From Clostridiales bacterium (GTDB lineage: Bacteria > Bacillota > Clostridia > Lachnospirales > Lachnospiraceae): 64,000 nt of DNA. The position numbers were made by a program, and so were the translations under genes. Below are positions 8,801-19,900 of this stretch, piece by piece (the first letter of the stretch is position 1; every line of letters starts with the position of its first letter). The stretch lies in assembly GCA_012519695.1 (NCBI GenBank), contig JAAYPT010000060.1:27099-91098 (forward strand). Reading direction: 5' to 3'. Under the pieces are notes generated by a model that saw only the letters and a program-made list of their open reading frames with translations, did not search any database and had not been told where the DNA came from.

Positions 8801-11238
8801 GAGCAGCACTTGCGGCTATGTTTATGGCGTTAAAAGAAGTTGGAATACTCGGAGAGGGAAAAAAGATAAACATTGCAGAAGCATGCAATGTTTTGCAGGT
8901 AAAAGAACAGTATAGATGGCTGTTAAAATATTGGATTATGGCACTTTACAAAGCGAAAATGCTGAATAAAGAAGGGGATTTATACAGTATTAGTGTAGGT
9001 GGGGAGAATTTAGATTTAGGAAAACTGTTAGAAGAATTGAAAATTTCAGGAAAGCAGTCAGAAAGTGCATTTGGTCAGTATATTGTGACTGCATTTGAAA
9101 ATGCCGGGGCAGTGCTTAAGGGAACGGTTAATCCTGTTGAACTTTTATATCCACAGGGAAGCACGAAGGTTCTTGAAAGTTTGTATGTGCAGAATAATAC
9201 AGCAAAAATATTTAATGAGATGGTTGCAACAGCATGTATAACTCTTGCAAAGAATAAAAAGAAGACTTTTAGAATATTGGAAATCGGTGGTGGTAGTGCA
9301 GCTACCAGCAGATGTGTGCTGAGTGCGTTAAAGAAAAATGACATAGCATATGAATATTATTTTAGTGATGTAGCGGAAAGTTTTATGGCTGAGGCGAAAG
9401 GACATCTTAAGGATTACCAAAATGTGCATTTTCAGTGTTTTGATATGGATAGGGATTATAGAGAACAGGGGATAAAACCGTCTTATTTTGATGTTGTAAT
9501 TGCAACAGGAGTTATAGAAAATGCAAAAGATATAAAATATACGCTTAATCTCATTAAGGAAGTATTAGTTTCAGGAGGATATTTACTTGCAACAGAGCCG
9601 GTGAAAGAAGAAAATTGGATTCTTGCAGCACAGGCATTTATGATGACGAAACCATGCGATGAACTTAGAAAAGATATGCTTTACCTTGATGAAGATGCCT
9701 GGAGAGAGTTGCTTACAAATGAAATGTCTGGAGATTTGGCAGAATATCCGCCGCGGGGAGAAACATGTGGAAATTTGAAACTATGGATAAAACAAATGTC
9801 TTCAGAATTTGAATATGTTGATGAGGAAGAACTGATGAGAATTACAGAAACATATCTTCCTGAATATATGATTCCGGGGCAGATTCAGGTTGTTTCACAT
9901 TTCCCATTAACAGGGAACGGAAAGATTGACAGAAAAACCATGAAAAACTGGTATGTAGAAAGAACTGATGAGGAGCAGCGTGATGATATAGAGGAGAGTG
10001 ATTTGGATGAATTTGAAAATCAAGTTGCATCCATTATTGCTGGTGCCTTAGGAATCGAACATATTCAAGTAGATAGAGATTTATATGAATATGGGATAGA
10101 TTCACTTGTACAGGCACAGGTAGCGGGTAAACTTAAAACATATGCAGATGAAAGATTTAAAACAGATGCAGTGACCTTTGACAGGATTTTGAGGATTATG
10201 CTTAACGGCACTAGTACGCGAGAGTTAGCCACATTTATAAAAGAAAGTTGTGCCATTGCTGAGTCTGTAAGTTCAAATGAAAAGGAAGAAAGTATTGGTG
10301 AAACAAGTAGGGAATCAGAACTTGGAGAATTTACCATGTTACAAGAAGGCGATGGAACATTGCTTGTGCTATTACCACCGGCGCTTGGAACACTAAGCGG
10401 TATATCAGAACTCATAGAGGCAATTAAGGGAAAAGCGGCTCAACCAGTTGCGGCTTTGACCATAAAAAATGCAGATTGTTACACAAATATACAATCAGAT
10501 GATGTTATTGGAAAGGTGGCAGATTGTTACACAGAGCTGCTTAAACAGACAGGAAGGCAGGAATTTAGATTAATTGGCTACTGTATGGGTGGATTTCTGG
10601 CACTGGAAATTGCAAGAAGACTACAGGAAGAAGATATTGCGGTAGAAAAACTTATTATGATTGACAGTACCCCGATTCTTGAAGAAATAGAGGACGATGT
10701 GTTGATAGAATTCTTATTTTTAAATGGATTTTATATGGCACCGGGAAAAATATTTAATGAAGTATCAGATGAGGAAATTGTTTCTGCAATTGAGTACATA
10801 TTCAAGGCTAATAACAGAGTTGTATCTCAAGATAGCTACCGATTACTTGAAGGAAAGAAGGAGTATGAACGAGTATTTAAACTCTGGAAAAAACTTAAAA
10901 CAATGAAGCAGGAAGAAAGATTTGAAATATATACAAGAGCCATAGCTGGAGATACAAAGGAAAAAGCAACGTTGGAGATGATAACGGAACAGTATGAAGT
11001 ATACGCTCAGAGTTTTAAAGCGTCAAAACTGGAAACAGAAAATTATTTTGGCGATATGCTTTTCCTGAAGGCAACAGAAGATCAACCATATGTATTTCTT
11101 GATAGAGAGGCAGCGGTAAGCTTTTGGAAAGAGGTTTGTATCGGCGATGTAGAAGTTGAGTGTATTCCGGGAAATCATGATTCATGTATAGAAGGTAAAA
11201 ATGCAGAAAGTATTGCAAAAATTTTATTACAACAATGA
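5827..11238 (+). CDS. NRPS, TubC docking-Cy-A(Cys, embedded MT)-PCP-TE (terminal module)
   Basis: This 1803-aa peptide synthetase is predicted to add, cyclise and release the last cysteine. Residues 1-60 form a TubC-type docking domain (AGIRLWVDG, then LAFLKAHKNEI). The heterocyclisation domain starts near 67 with D192, D197 and S200 in DxxxxDxxS. The A domain (about 508-1370) has the TSGSTGIPKG motif near 655 and specificity residues D-L-Y-N-L-S-L-I-W, the cysteine code. A methyltransferase is inserted between A8 and A10, with an LLYPQG motif and SAM motif ILEIGGGSAATSR near 1149. The PCP serine is Ser1426. The thioesterase (about 1512-1800) reads GYCMGG, so the nucleophile is Cys1586, with Asp1613 and His1784 completing the triad. 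An in-frame start at 5764 overlaps the previous gene and is rejected. Confidence 0.93.
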   Translation: MENIDYKKIIRRFSDAGIRLWVDGEKLKFSASKTENGTGGMDEEKLAFLKAHKNEIIMELKKDENRFLLTDIQSAYLLGRMDTFDYGGVSCKIYLEIDYEELDKERCQWAWNKLVERHEMLRAIICDDGYQVIPTDTSEIEVKYYDFTSDIEGLAKLREEMSDKVFPIGAWPYFEIALSKQKEKTVMHISFDFLIADWNSIWILIREFEDFYFNGETKKKVPLSFQDYLSLENEMISKPEGLRDKEYWKKRIENLPPRPMLPAKDKSCIESGFDRLIFELPKNKWDKFCEYVNATGCTPTAAVMTCYALCLGNWSQIKEFCINLTLLNRLPLSPDVYSIVGDFTSVSLLEVNLQEKESFAKLTKRIQSQMMMDLDHRLFSGVKTMREYGIVHGKDASLFPYVFTGSIGLVNTGNFKGKISGYGKSSTPQVFIDCQAMDGPDGLRINWDVRRGVFDSKLLESMFECFKNLLEKLADDSRMWEKEELILVPSSQLEVRNKVNATEKIFNKKTLFEMVWDAMNREGTKVAVIDQNESITYGELKNRVCKIAGNLKSMGIKNQDTVGVLVDKQVNQISAVLAVLALGGIYVPIDREQPYQRIKGIVDKAEIKVCICNENKIMDMGEGGKCIPVSELLESGENNWDIQAYQGKGQDIAYIIFTSGSTGIPKGVQISNHAAANTILDVNDRFNVGKTDKVLALSKLNFDLSVYDIFGILSVGGTLVFPDEEQYLVPSHWQKLILKHGITVWNTVPAFMSMLMEYCESTEEVLPIKLVLMSGDWIPVTLPQQIRNHTQNPLIVSLGGATEASIWSNYYICKPEENFEVSIPYGYPLSNQGFYIADKWLKPVPDYVPGELCIYGAGLAEGYLKDDEQNESHFVYSEYLGRNIYRTGDYGYYRKDGVMIFLGRRDAQVKIRGHRIELGEIEKTLMKADAVEEACAVVVERAGNSKEILAIVTSKTLKIKDKSYRLIEDAITKQVVQYDDNTNHNWTICRDRAALAAMFMALKEVGILGEGKKINIAEACNVLQVKEQYRWLLKYWIMALYKAKMLNKEGDLYSISVGGENLDLGKLLEELKISGKQSESAFGQYIVTAFENAGAVLKGTVNPVELLYPQGSTKVLESLYVQNNTAKIFNEMVATACITLAKNKKKTFRILEIGGGSAATSRCVLSALKKNDIAYEYYFSDVAESFMAEAKGHLKDYQNVHFQCFDMDRDYREQGIKPSYFDVVIATGVIENAKDIKYTLNLIKEVLVSGGYLLATEPVKEENWILAAQAFMMTKPCDELRKDMLYLDEDAWRELLTNEMSGDLAEYPPRGETCGNLKLWIKQMSSEFEYVDEEELMRITETYLPEYMIPGQIQVVSHFPLTGNGKIDRKTMKNWYVERTDEEQRDDIEESDLDEFENQVASIIAGALGIEHIQVDRDLYEYGIDSLVQAQVAGKLKTYADERFKTDAVTFDRILRIMLNGTSTRELATFIKESCAIAESVSSNEKEESIGETSRESELGEFTMLQEGDGTLLVLLPPALGTLSGISELIEAIKGKAAQPVAALTIKNADCYTNIQSDDVIGKVADCYTELLKQTGRQEFRLIGYCMGGFLALEIARRLQEEDIAVEKLIMIDSTPILEEIEDDVLIEFLFLNGFYMAPGKIFNEVSDEEIVSAIEYIFKANNRVVSQDSYRLLEGKKEYERVFKLWKKLKTMKQEERFEIYTRAIAGDTKEKATLEMITEQYEVYAQSFKASKLETENYFGDMLFLKATEDQPYVFLDREAAVSFWKEVCIGDVEVECIPGNHDSCIEGKNAESIAKILLQQ

Positions 11239-11258
11239 TATTTGGGAAAGGATATTTT

Positions 11259-12320
11259 ATGAAAATTGGAGTTTTGGGTGCAACAGGACACGTTGGAAAA
11301 GGTGTCCTTCGGGTATTAGATAAAACAGATCATAAGATTAGTGCATATTATCATTCTCCGCAAAAGGCAGAAGTAATGAAAGCTGAATTCTTCGATAAAG
11401 TGATATTTAAACACATTGATATATATGATGAAGAATTGCTTAACGGAGCATGCGGTGAATGTGACATGATTATAAATTGTACTGGACCATCAGGAAAAAT
11501 TATGAATCGAATAGCTGTTTTGTGTATGAAAGAAAATAAGATTTATATTGATGTTTCAGGAGGAAAAAAGCTGAAACAGATGATGGAAACAGAGTTTAGT
11601 TTCGGAAAAAATGGGACATGTGTACTTGGTGCTGGAATATATCCTGGGTTAACAGAAATTTTGGCAGGATATATTGTGCAAAAAAATCCCCAATTGCAGG
11701 AACTGAAATTATATTTTTATGGAAATAGTCCTTTATCTGAAATTGCGGCATATGACATTGTAGCCGGAATGGAAGAATCTAATGGAGGAATGAGTTATGT
11801 ACGAAATGGAAAAATCACAAAATTGGCAGGCGTTGGAACAAATGAAGGAAATAAAATAGCACCATTTGACAAGCTTATTACAATGCCGGTTTTGAGTGAT
11901 GAATTTTATTCATTGGTGTGCAAAAAGAAAATACCGAAGGCTTATTTTTATCATAGTTTTCAGAATGATAAAGCACTTATGGATTTTATTATGATTAAGG
12001 CGATGGAACAATATAAAACAGAAGAGCAAAAAAAGGCATCAGCAACTAAGATACAACAGTTATTTTTTTGTAAGGATAGACCCAAGGAAGTATGCATAAT
12101 TGTTGAATATAAAATAGATGATTCCATTCATTATTTTAAATTAGAAAGTGAAGAGGACTGGAGCCTGATAACGGGCTATGTGGCTGGATTGACGGCTGTA
12201 TTTTTGGCAGGAGCTGAAAATATTCATAACGGGGTTAATTATGTAGCAGAGGTTGTAGAACCGGAAGAAATAATAAAGAGCATTAATAAAATATGTCAGA
12301 TAAATATGGATGAATGGTAA
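11259..12320 (+). CDS. Saccharopine dehydrogenase-like NAD(P)-dependent oxidoreductase
   Basis: This 353-aa protein has an N-terminal Rossmann fold. The Gly-rich loop GATGHVGKG is at residues 7-15, and NCTGPSG and VLGAGIYPGL follow, as in saccharopine dehydrogenase/LOR-type oxidoreductases. ATG 11259 has AAAGGA 6 bases upstream; the frame open to 11235 overlaps the NRPS stop. It sits between the terminal NRPS and the aryl-AMP ligase. The reduction of a thiazoline in this pathway class is normally done by the separate reductase found at 22644, so this enzyme is a second oxidoreductase of unknown substrate. It may act on another ring or on the released product. Confidence 0.75.
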   Translation: MKIGVLGATGHVGKGVLRVLDKTDHKISAYYHSPQKAEVMKAEFFDKVIFKHIDIYDEELLNGACGECDMIINCTGPSGKIMNRIAVLCMKENKIYIDVSGGKKLKQMMETEFSFGKNGTCVLGAGIYPGLTEILAGYIVQKNPQLQELKLYFYGNSPLSEIAAYDIVAGMEESNGGMSYVRNGKITKLAGVGTNEGNKIAPFDKLITMPVLSDEFYSLVCKKKIPKAYFYHSFQNDKALMDFIMIKAMEQYKTEEQKKASATKIQQLFFCKDRPKEVCIIVEYKIDDSIHYFKLESEEDWSLITGYVAGLTAVFLAGAENIHNGVNYVAEVVEPEEIIKSINKICQINMDEW

Positions 12321-12334
12321 GGGATGATGAGAAT

Positions 12335-13939
12335 ATGAAGGAAACGATTAGGAAAGATGTTGAGAATTATATTGAAAAAGGATTTTTGTTAAACCAGACA
12401 TTTGGAGATGCTTTGTATGAGATTTGTCGAAAAAAAGGAACGGATATTGCGCTCATAGATGAAAAAAAGAGAATGAGCTATATGGAACTTCTCAGAGAAA
12501 GCAACAGGATAGCGGCTTTGATGTATGAGCAAGGGTTGAGAAAAGGGGATAATGTATTGCTGCATATGCCTAATAGTGTGGAATATGTAACAGTACTTTT
12601 TGCGCTGCTTACATTGGGAGCGCGCCCGGCATTGATGCTTCCAGACCATAGTGAGACAGAACTACTTGCAATTGGAAGAGTTTTAGAACCTAAGGCGATT
12701 ATTACGGTCAAAGAAGAAATGGGAGTTGAATATGGACAGCAAGCAAAAAGAGTAGCAGAGGAGCTCAAAAGTGTAGAGAAGATATTTCTGGATAAAGAGG
12801 CGGATTATGCGGTATCGATTTATCAAAAAAGTACACTTGCGCTGTTACCTTTTTCAGCAGAAAAGCCACAGCCTTATGATATAGCACTTTTTCTTCTGTC
12901 AGGCGGTACGACAGGAATCCCAAAGATTATTCCAAGACTTCATGCCGCATATATTACAAATGCGGTATTAAGCGCAAAACGTTGTTGTGTTACAGAAGAA
13001 AGTATTTATCTTGCTGTATTATCAACTTCCCATGACTATCCACTTTGTGCACCGGGAATATTTGGAACATTATTTGCAGGTGGAAAATGTATTCTTGCTA
13101 AAACAGCAAGTCCAGAGGAAGCATTTGAATGGATAAGAAAAGAGAAAGCTACATTTACGCAGATAGTACCGGTAATCGCCGGACTTTGGGTAGAAGCGGC
13201 AACACAAGAGAAAGATACATCAAGCCTTAAACTTAAGCATATAGAAGTTGGAGCTGCAAAACTGGAGTGGGAGATAGCGGAAAAATTGGAAAATACATTT
13301 TCATGCAAAATTTTTCAAGGATATGGTTTGGGCGAAGGTATTACATGTTTTACAGCAATTGATGATTCAGATGAAATTACAAGAAGAACGCAGGGAAAAC
13401 CAATTTCACAGGCAGATAAAATACGAATAGTGGATGCTAATGGCAATGATGTTAAGCAGGGAGAAGCAGGTGAACTTTGGGAGACGGGACCATATACTTT
13501 TTATGGTTATTACAAATCCCCGGAAAGAAATGAAGGTTTGTTTAGTGAAGATGGATACTTAAAAACCGGTGACAAGGCAATGCTTACACCAGAAGGAAAT
13601 ATAGTGATTTTAGGTCGTGTAAGAGAGCAGATTAATCGGGCAGGGGAAAATATTATTCCGGAAGAAATCGAAAGTTTCATTAGACAATGGGAGTATGTTA
13701 AGGAGGTTGCCGTCATTGGTATTCCAGATGAACAACTGGGAGAAGCGGTATGTGCGGTAGTAATTAGTGAAGGCGAAGAGAAGAAACTGGAAAATCTTTG
13801 CGAATTTCTTGCAACATTAAAGATAGCACGTTATAAATATCCGGACCGTCTGATATATGTGGATAAAATACCATATGTAAATGTTGGAAAGGTAGATAAA
13901 AAGAAACTGAAGAAAATAATACTTGGAGAAGAAAAATAG
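12335..13939 (+). CDS. Aryl-acid AMP ligase, DhbE/EntE/YbtE-like
   Basis: This 534-aa stand-alone adenylation enzyme activates the aromatic starter and loads it onto the aryl carrier domain of the next protein. The phosphate loop reads LSGGTTGIPK, which is typical of DHB/salicylate ligases. YGLGEG, GYLKTGD and the A10 lysine in NVGKVDKK are also present. The substrate-binding stretch, normally H-N-[YF]-P-L-x-[SC]-P-G, here reads HDYPLCAPG, so Asp234 replaces the usual Asn and Ala239 replaces the Ser (DHB) or Cys (salicylate). The substrate is therefore uncertain: salicylate, DHB or an amino- or nitrogen-containing aryl acid. No salicylate or DHB synthesis gene is in the window. The ATG at 12335 is preferred over 12314, which overlaps the previous gene. 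Confidence 0.9.
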   Translation: MKETIRKDVENYIEKGFLLNQTFGDALYEICRKKGTDIALIDEKKRMSYMELLRESNRIAALMYEQGLRKGDNVLLHMPNSVEYVTVLFALLTLGARPALMLPDHSETELLAIGRVLEPKAIITVKEEMGVEYGQQAKRVAEELKSVEKIFLDKEADYAVSIYQKSTLALLPFSAEKPQPYDIALFLLSGGTTGIPKIIPRLHAAYITNAVLSAKRCCVTEESIYLAVLSTSHDYPLCAPGIFGTLFAGGKCILAKTASPEEAFEWIRKEKATFTQIVPVIAGLWVEAATQEKDTSSLKLKHIEVGAAKLEWEIAEKLENTFSCKIFQGYGLGEGITCFTAIDDSDEITRRTQGKPISQADKIRIVDANGNDVKQGEAGELWETGPYTFYGYYKSPERNEGLFSEDGYLKTGDKAMLTPEGNIVILGRVREQINRAGENIIPEEIESFIRQWEYVKEVAVIGIPDEQLGEAVCAVVISEGEEKKLENLCEFLATLKIARYKYPDRLIYVDKIPYVNVGKVDKKKLKKIILGEEK

Positions 13940-13941
13940 CT

Positions 13942-16900
13942 ATGGAAAAGATAAATAATCAAGAGATAGAAGTTTGTATAAAATCGGTATTGAATTTCGA
14001 CGGAAATATTGAAAAAAATAAAAATTTACTTGAACTTGGGCTTTCTTCCATTCAGATTATGAATTTGACAAGCCAGTTTAGAAAAAAAGGATATGAGTGT
14101 ACTTTTGCAAAACTTATATCGCATCCCACGATTGAACAGTGGGAAAAAATACTTTCAGAGAAATCAGATGGACAAAAGAATAATATAACGGTAGATTCTA
14201 ATGAAGAAGATATGTATAAGCCATTTCCACTTACAGAGGTTCAGTATGCGTACTGGATTGGAAGAAAGGAAGGACAGGCTATAGGGCGTGTAGGGTGTCA
14301 TGGATATCTTGAAATTGATGGGGAAAATGTTGACCCAAGAAGACTTGAATACGCATGGGATATGCTTCAGGTGCATCATCCGATGTTAAGAGTGGCTTAT
14401 ACAAAAGATGGATTTCAAAAAATTTTAAAAAAACCATATAAAAATGGAATTACAGTATATGATTATCGAGAAAAAGATGCAACCGAACATCTTAAAAATA
14501 TGAGGGAGAAACTTTCCCATAGGCTCATGGATATAGATCATGGACAAGTGGCAGAGTTACAGATTACATTGCTTCCGGATGGAAAAACCAAAATTCATTT
14601 TGATATTGATTTACTTATATGTGATGTGAAGAGTTTTCAGATAATTTTAAGAGATTTGGGGCATACCTATGTAACTGGTGAGCTTCCGCCAGCACCGGCA
14701 GAATGGAATTTTGCAGAATATATTTATAGAGATGAGCAAAGAAAGCTTATAAATAGCAGTGAGGCTGAAAAATATTGGAAAAAAAGACTTGAAACGCTAC
14801 CGGGGAATCCGGAAATTCCAATGAGGCAGGTATCTAATAATGTAAAACCCCTATTTCATAGGCGTAAAGCAGTTCTTAGTATAGAAAAGTGGAAGAGATT
14901 TAAGAAGATAGCAACAAGTCATGGAATTACACCGGCTATGGCACTTCTTACGCTGTATGGAAGTGTGATTGCAAGATGGAGTCAGAATCAGGATTTCCTT
15001 ATGAATATCCCGTTATTTAACAGAAATGAAGAAGAAGAGGGTATAGAAAATGTTGTAGCGGACTTTACAACACTTCTTTTATTAGAGATGAATTTGGCTG
15101 AGAAGAGAAGTTTTATAAAAAGTGCAAAGAAGGTTCAAAACCAGTTTCATCAGGACATGGAATATATAGATTATTCAGGAATTAAGTTAGAAAGGGATTA
15201 TAAAAAACTTCATCCGGAAACGGAAATGGTTGCGCCTATTGTTTTTTCATGTAACCTGGGGATTCCCCTGTTTAATCATGAATTCGAAGAATATCTTGGA
15301 CATATGTCATATATGATATCACAAACACCACAAGTATGGTTGGATTTTCAGCTATTTGATGTAAATGAAGGCATGATGATGATTTGGGATAGTGTGGATG
15401 AGGTGTTCCCGGAGCATTTACTGGATGATATGTTTGAGGCATATACAGATAGTCTTGAAAAACTTGCAACAAATGAAGAATTATGGGAAATGGAGAATGT
15501 TATTTCCATTGATAGACAAATTCAAATAAGAAAAAGCTTTGAAGTCACAAGAAATGATATTCCGGATGGACCGATATACGGTAAATTTTTTGATATTGCA
15601 AAAAGTGACGGACAAAGAATTGCTGTTGTAGATGAAAAGCTGGGAAACATTACCTATGAAAAACTTGCTTATATGGCGAAGAGTGTTGTTGCATATCTTA
15701 GAACGCAATCAGTAAAAAAGGGTGATAGTGTAGGAATCGCGTGTTGCAGAGGTGTCGGTCAGATCGCGGCAATGTTAGGTGTGCTGGCAAGTGGTGGAAA
15801 ATATGTAATAGTTGGAAATACACAGCCACTGAATAGAAAAAAAGTAATCTGTGATAAAGCATCAATTCAATTGGTCATTACGGATGAGGAAAATAAATGG
15901 GAAGAGATACCGCAAGTTACAGTTGCTCAGATGCAGGAAATCGTTGATATAGACCCGGTTGCAAAGGTAGAGCTCATTGAGGGACATGAATCTGCATATG
16001 TTATTTTTACATCAGGAACAACAGGTGAGCCGAAAGGGGTTGAAATCACACATCATGCGGCTGTGAATACCATATATAGCTTGAATCAGATGTATTCAAT
16101 AGGGGAAAATGACAGTGTTTTGGCAGTATCAAATACGGATTTTGACTTATCGGTGTATGATGTATTTGGCATGCTGTCTGTAGGTGGAAAGATTGTTTTG
16201 TTGACAGACAATGACAGGGAAAATGCATTAAGGTGGTGTGAACTTGTAAAAGAGCAAGGGGTTACAGTGTGGAACTCAGTTCCTGTACTTTTAGATATGC
16301 TTACCTTGGAAGCAAAGGCAAATGGATATACATTTGAAAGCCTCAGATATGCTATGCAAAGCGGTGACTGGATTGGAATGGATCTTCCGAAAAGACTCAA
16401 CGAGGTTGCACCCAATGCAAGATTTATTGCCATGGGAGGAGCTACAGAAGCAGCTATCTGGTCAAATTATCAAGAGGTATTACTTCCAATTGAAAAAAGT
16501 TGGAAAACGATTCCGTATGGGCATCCATTACCAAATCAGAAATATCGAGTTGTAAATGCAATGATGTATGATTGTCCTGATCTTGTAGCAGGTGAATTAT
16601 GGATTGGTGGAGAAGGAGTGGCAGTTGGCTATATCAGTGAACCGGATCTTACAGATCAAAAATTCACAATTCAAAATGGAGAGAGATGGTATAAGACAGG
16701 AGATTACGGTAGATTTTGGAAGGATGGAACAATAGAATTTCTTGGGCGAAGAGATTATCAGGTTAAAATTCGTGGACACAGAATTGAACTTGAAGAGATA
16801 GAAAATAATATAAAAAATCATAATTGTGTGGAACAGGCAATAGTTATGCCAATTGAAAATGAGCAGGGGCATAAGTATTTGTCTGGTTTTGTTGTACCAA

Positions 16901-19900
16901 AATCTATCAATAATGAAAGCGTGGACGAAGTAATCAATGAAAAAGCAGAACAATTAAAAAGTGTTATGGATTCCATGAAAGAGGAACTTGCACCGGTTTC
17001 AAATGCAGATGAAATTAAGGAAAACCTAGATGATTGTGCAATACAAATGATGGCATATTTATGCGAAGAAATAAGAAAATCAGGTAAACCGGTAGTAGAA
17101 GAATATAAAAATCTTTATGAAATCTGGCTAGACAAAACAGCATCTATAAAAACAAATAATAATAGTGAGGTTATGTCTGAAATAGCGAAGGAGCTAAGGC
17201 TATTTGAAGATAATGCAATACCGATGCTTACAGGGAAAATTGAACCATATGAGTTTATGGAATCAAATAATTTTTACAGTATGGATGAGTTTGCAGATAA
17301 AACATCTGGTGCCACTGAAAAAAATACCCTTCTTTATAGATTGGCTTCCATATTAGCAAGAGGGAAAAAAGAAATTCGTATCTGGGAAATAGGAGCTGGT
17401 AAGGCAGAATACACAAAAGAATTGTTGGATAGTCTTAAAGGAATTAAGACAGAGTACATTATATCTGATAGTGCAGAGTCTCATCTTAGTAGAGCAAGAG
17501 AGGTACTGTTAAGTTATGATGTTAATTTTGCGGTTATGAATTTATCAGAGAGTGAATATGTGATTAAATCTCAAGCAGAGAAATTTGATGTAATAATAGC
17601 AGGTGATTCACTGCATCGAGAAAAGAATATATCAATGGCATTACGAAGAATAAGAGAATCTCTGAAAGATATAGGAGTACTTCTGGTTGGTGAAAAAACG
17701 CAAAAGGAAAATATAGCATATGTTACAGCCGGACTTTTGGCAAAGAAGGATGGAGGAAATATAACACTTTACAGTAATAGTGAATGGGAAAAATTATTTG
17801 AACAGGAAAAATTTGCGTGTATAGTTGCAGATTGCGATATACACACAAAACTGGGACAATTTAACCAAAATGTATTTATAGGGATAACGAAGGAAAAAAG
17901 AGCAATTATTGACAAGGAGGAACTGACAGAATATCTCGAAACAGTGGTTCCTGAATATATGGTGCCTTCTATTATGTTATTCCTTGAGGAGATACCTATT
18001 ACAGGAAATGGAAAAATAGACAGGCGAACACTTCAGGGGCTGTTGGCTAATGAAAAGATTGAAAGTAAGAAAACAAAACCGGAAGGAGAACTCGCTCTTC
18101 AGGTGGCAGAAATTTGGAAGAGGATACTTCATACAGATGAAATTTATCTGGAGGATGACTTTTATCTTTTGGGAGGAGATTCACTTCTTGCAACTCAGAT
18201 GACAATTGGAATTAAAAAAGAATTGCATATGGAATTAGCACTTGAGGATATTTTCCAAAATCCGGTATTTGATGATTTTCTTAATTTAATTTTGGAAAAA
18301 AGAGAAGATATTGTAGATGTGGAAACGGATGAATTACCTGCCATAGTGTTTGAGCCGGAAAACATATATAAGCCGTTTCCGATGACAGATATACAGCAAT
18401 CCTATTGGATAGGGCGAAGTGGAGCTTATGAACTGGGGGATGTGGGTGTACACTGCTATTTTGAGATGGACTGTGAACACCTTGATGTTGAGGAGTTAGA
18501 AAAAGCATGGAATAAGCTCATAGTGCGACATGATATGATGCGGGCTGTTATGCAAACCGATGGAAAGAATCAGATTATTTTGGAAAAGGTTCCATATTAT
18601 CATATTGATGAGGAAACATTTGGCAAAGAGGAAGCAGATAAACTTATAGGGGTAAGAAAGAAAATGGCAAATCATGTATTTCAGGTGACAGAATGGCCAA
18701 TGTTTGAAGTAAGAGCTTCCCATATAGGTAATCAGAAGACAAGATTGCACCTGAGTTTTGATAATATTGTATTTGATGGATTCAGTATTTTTAGATTATT
18801 TAATGAGTGGAAAGTCATATATAACCAAGAAGAATATTTACTTCTAGAGATAAGGGGAAGTTTTAGAGATTATTGTATGGCACAGGAAAAACTGAAAGAT
18901 ACACAGTTGTATGAAAAACAATTGAATTATTGGAAAGAAAGAGTTGAAACCATGCCACCGGCACCACAACTTCCACTTGTAGATGCAGATGAAGTAGAGA
19001 ATCAGCAATTTACAAGATTTGAATGGCATCTTTCACGCGAGGAAAGAGAGAAAATAAAAAAAATCACAGAGAAGTATCATCTGACAAGTACAATAGTATT
19101 CCTTACCGCATATGCACAGGTATTAGGGCGTTACAGTAAGAGTCAGCATTTCACATTGAATCTTACAAGATTTCAAAAGTTAGCGTTGTATGAAGGAGTA
19201 GAAGAGTTAATAGGAGATTTTACAACGCTTACCCTTCTGGAAATTGATTTAAGACAGGGAGTAAATTTCCTAGAGAGATGTAGAAATGTGCAAAAACAGC
19301 TTTTAGAAGATATGAAGAATGCACTTGTGAGTGGAGTTGTAGTTGAAAGAGAGTGGCAGAAGGCTCAGAATAACCAGGGAGTATCCATGCCAGTAGTATT
19401 TACAAGTGGATTTGGTGTTAATTCAAAGGGTAACGCGGCAAATGAAGCGTTAGGAGATATTGTATATGGAGAGTCCCAGACATCGCAGGTATGGATTGAT
19501 CATCAGATATCTGAACAGAATGGGCAGTTATTTTTGTCATGGGATGCGGTTTGCGGATTGTTCCCAGACCACTTTGTTGAAAAGATGTTTCATAGCTACC
19601 AGGAACTTATCAGAGCACTTATGCTTCAGGAAAACTGGGAAAGCACAAAGAGTTTAATAAACTTAAAAGATGTAGAAAAAATACAGAAAAACACATGGGA
19701 ATATGCACAAGTATCAGGTGAAACGTTAGTATCATTATATGAAAAAAGCGTAAATAGATATGGAGACAGAATAGCGATTGAAAGTGCACATGAAAAGGTA
19801 ACATATTCACAATTGGATCACAGGGTAAACTTAGTGGCAGCTAGTCTTATTAATGAAGGGATAAAACCGGGGGATGTTGTTGGAATTCTTTTGGAAAAAG

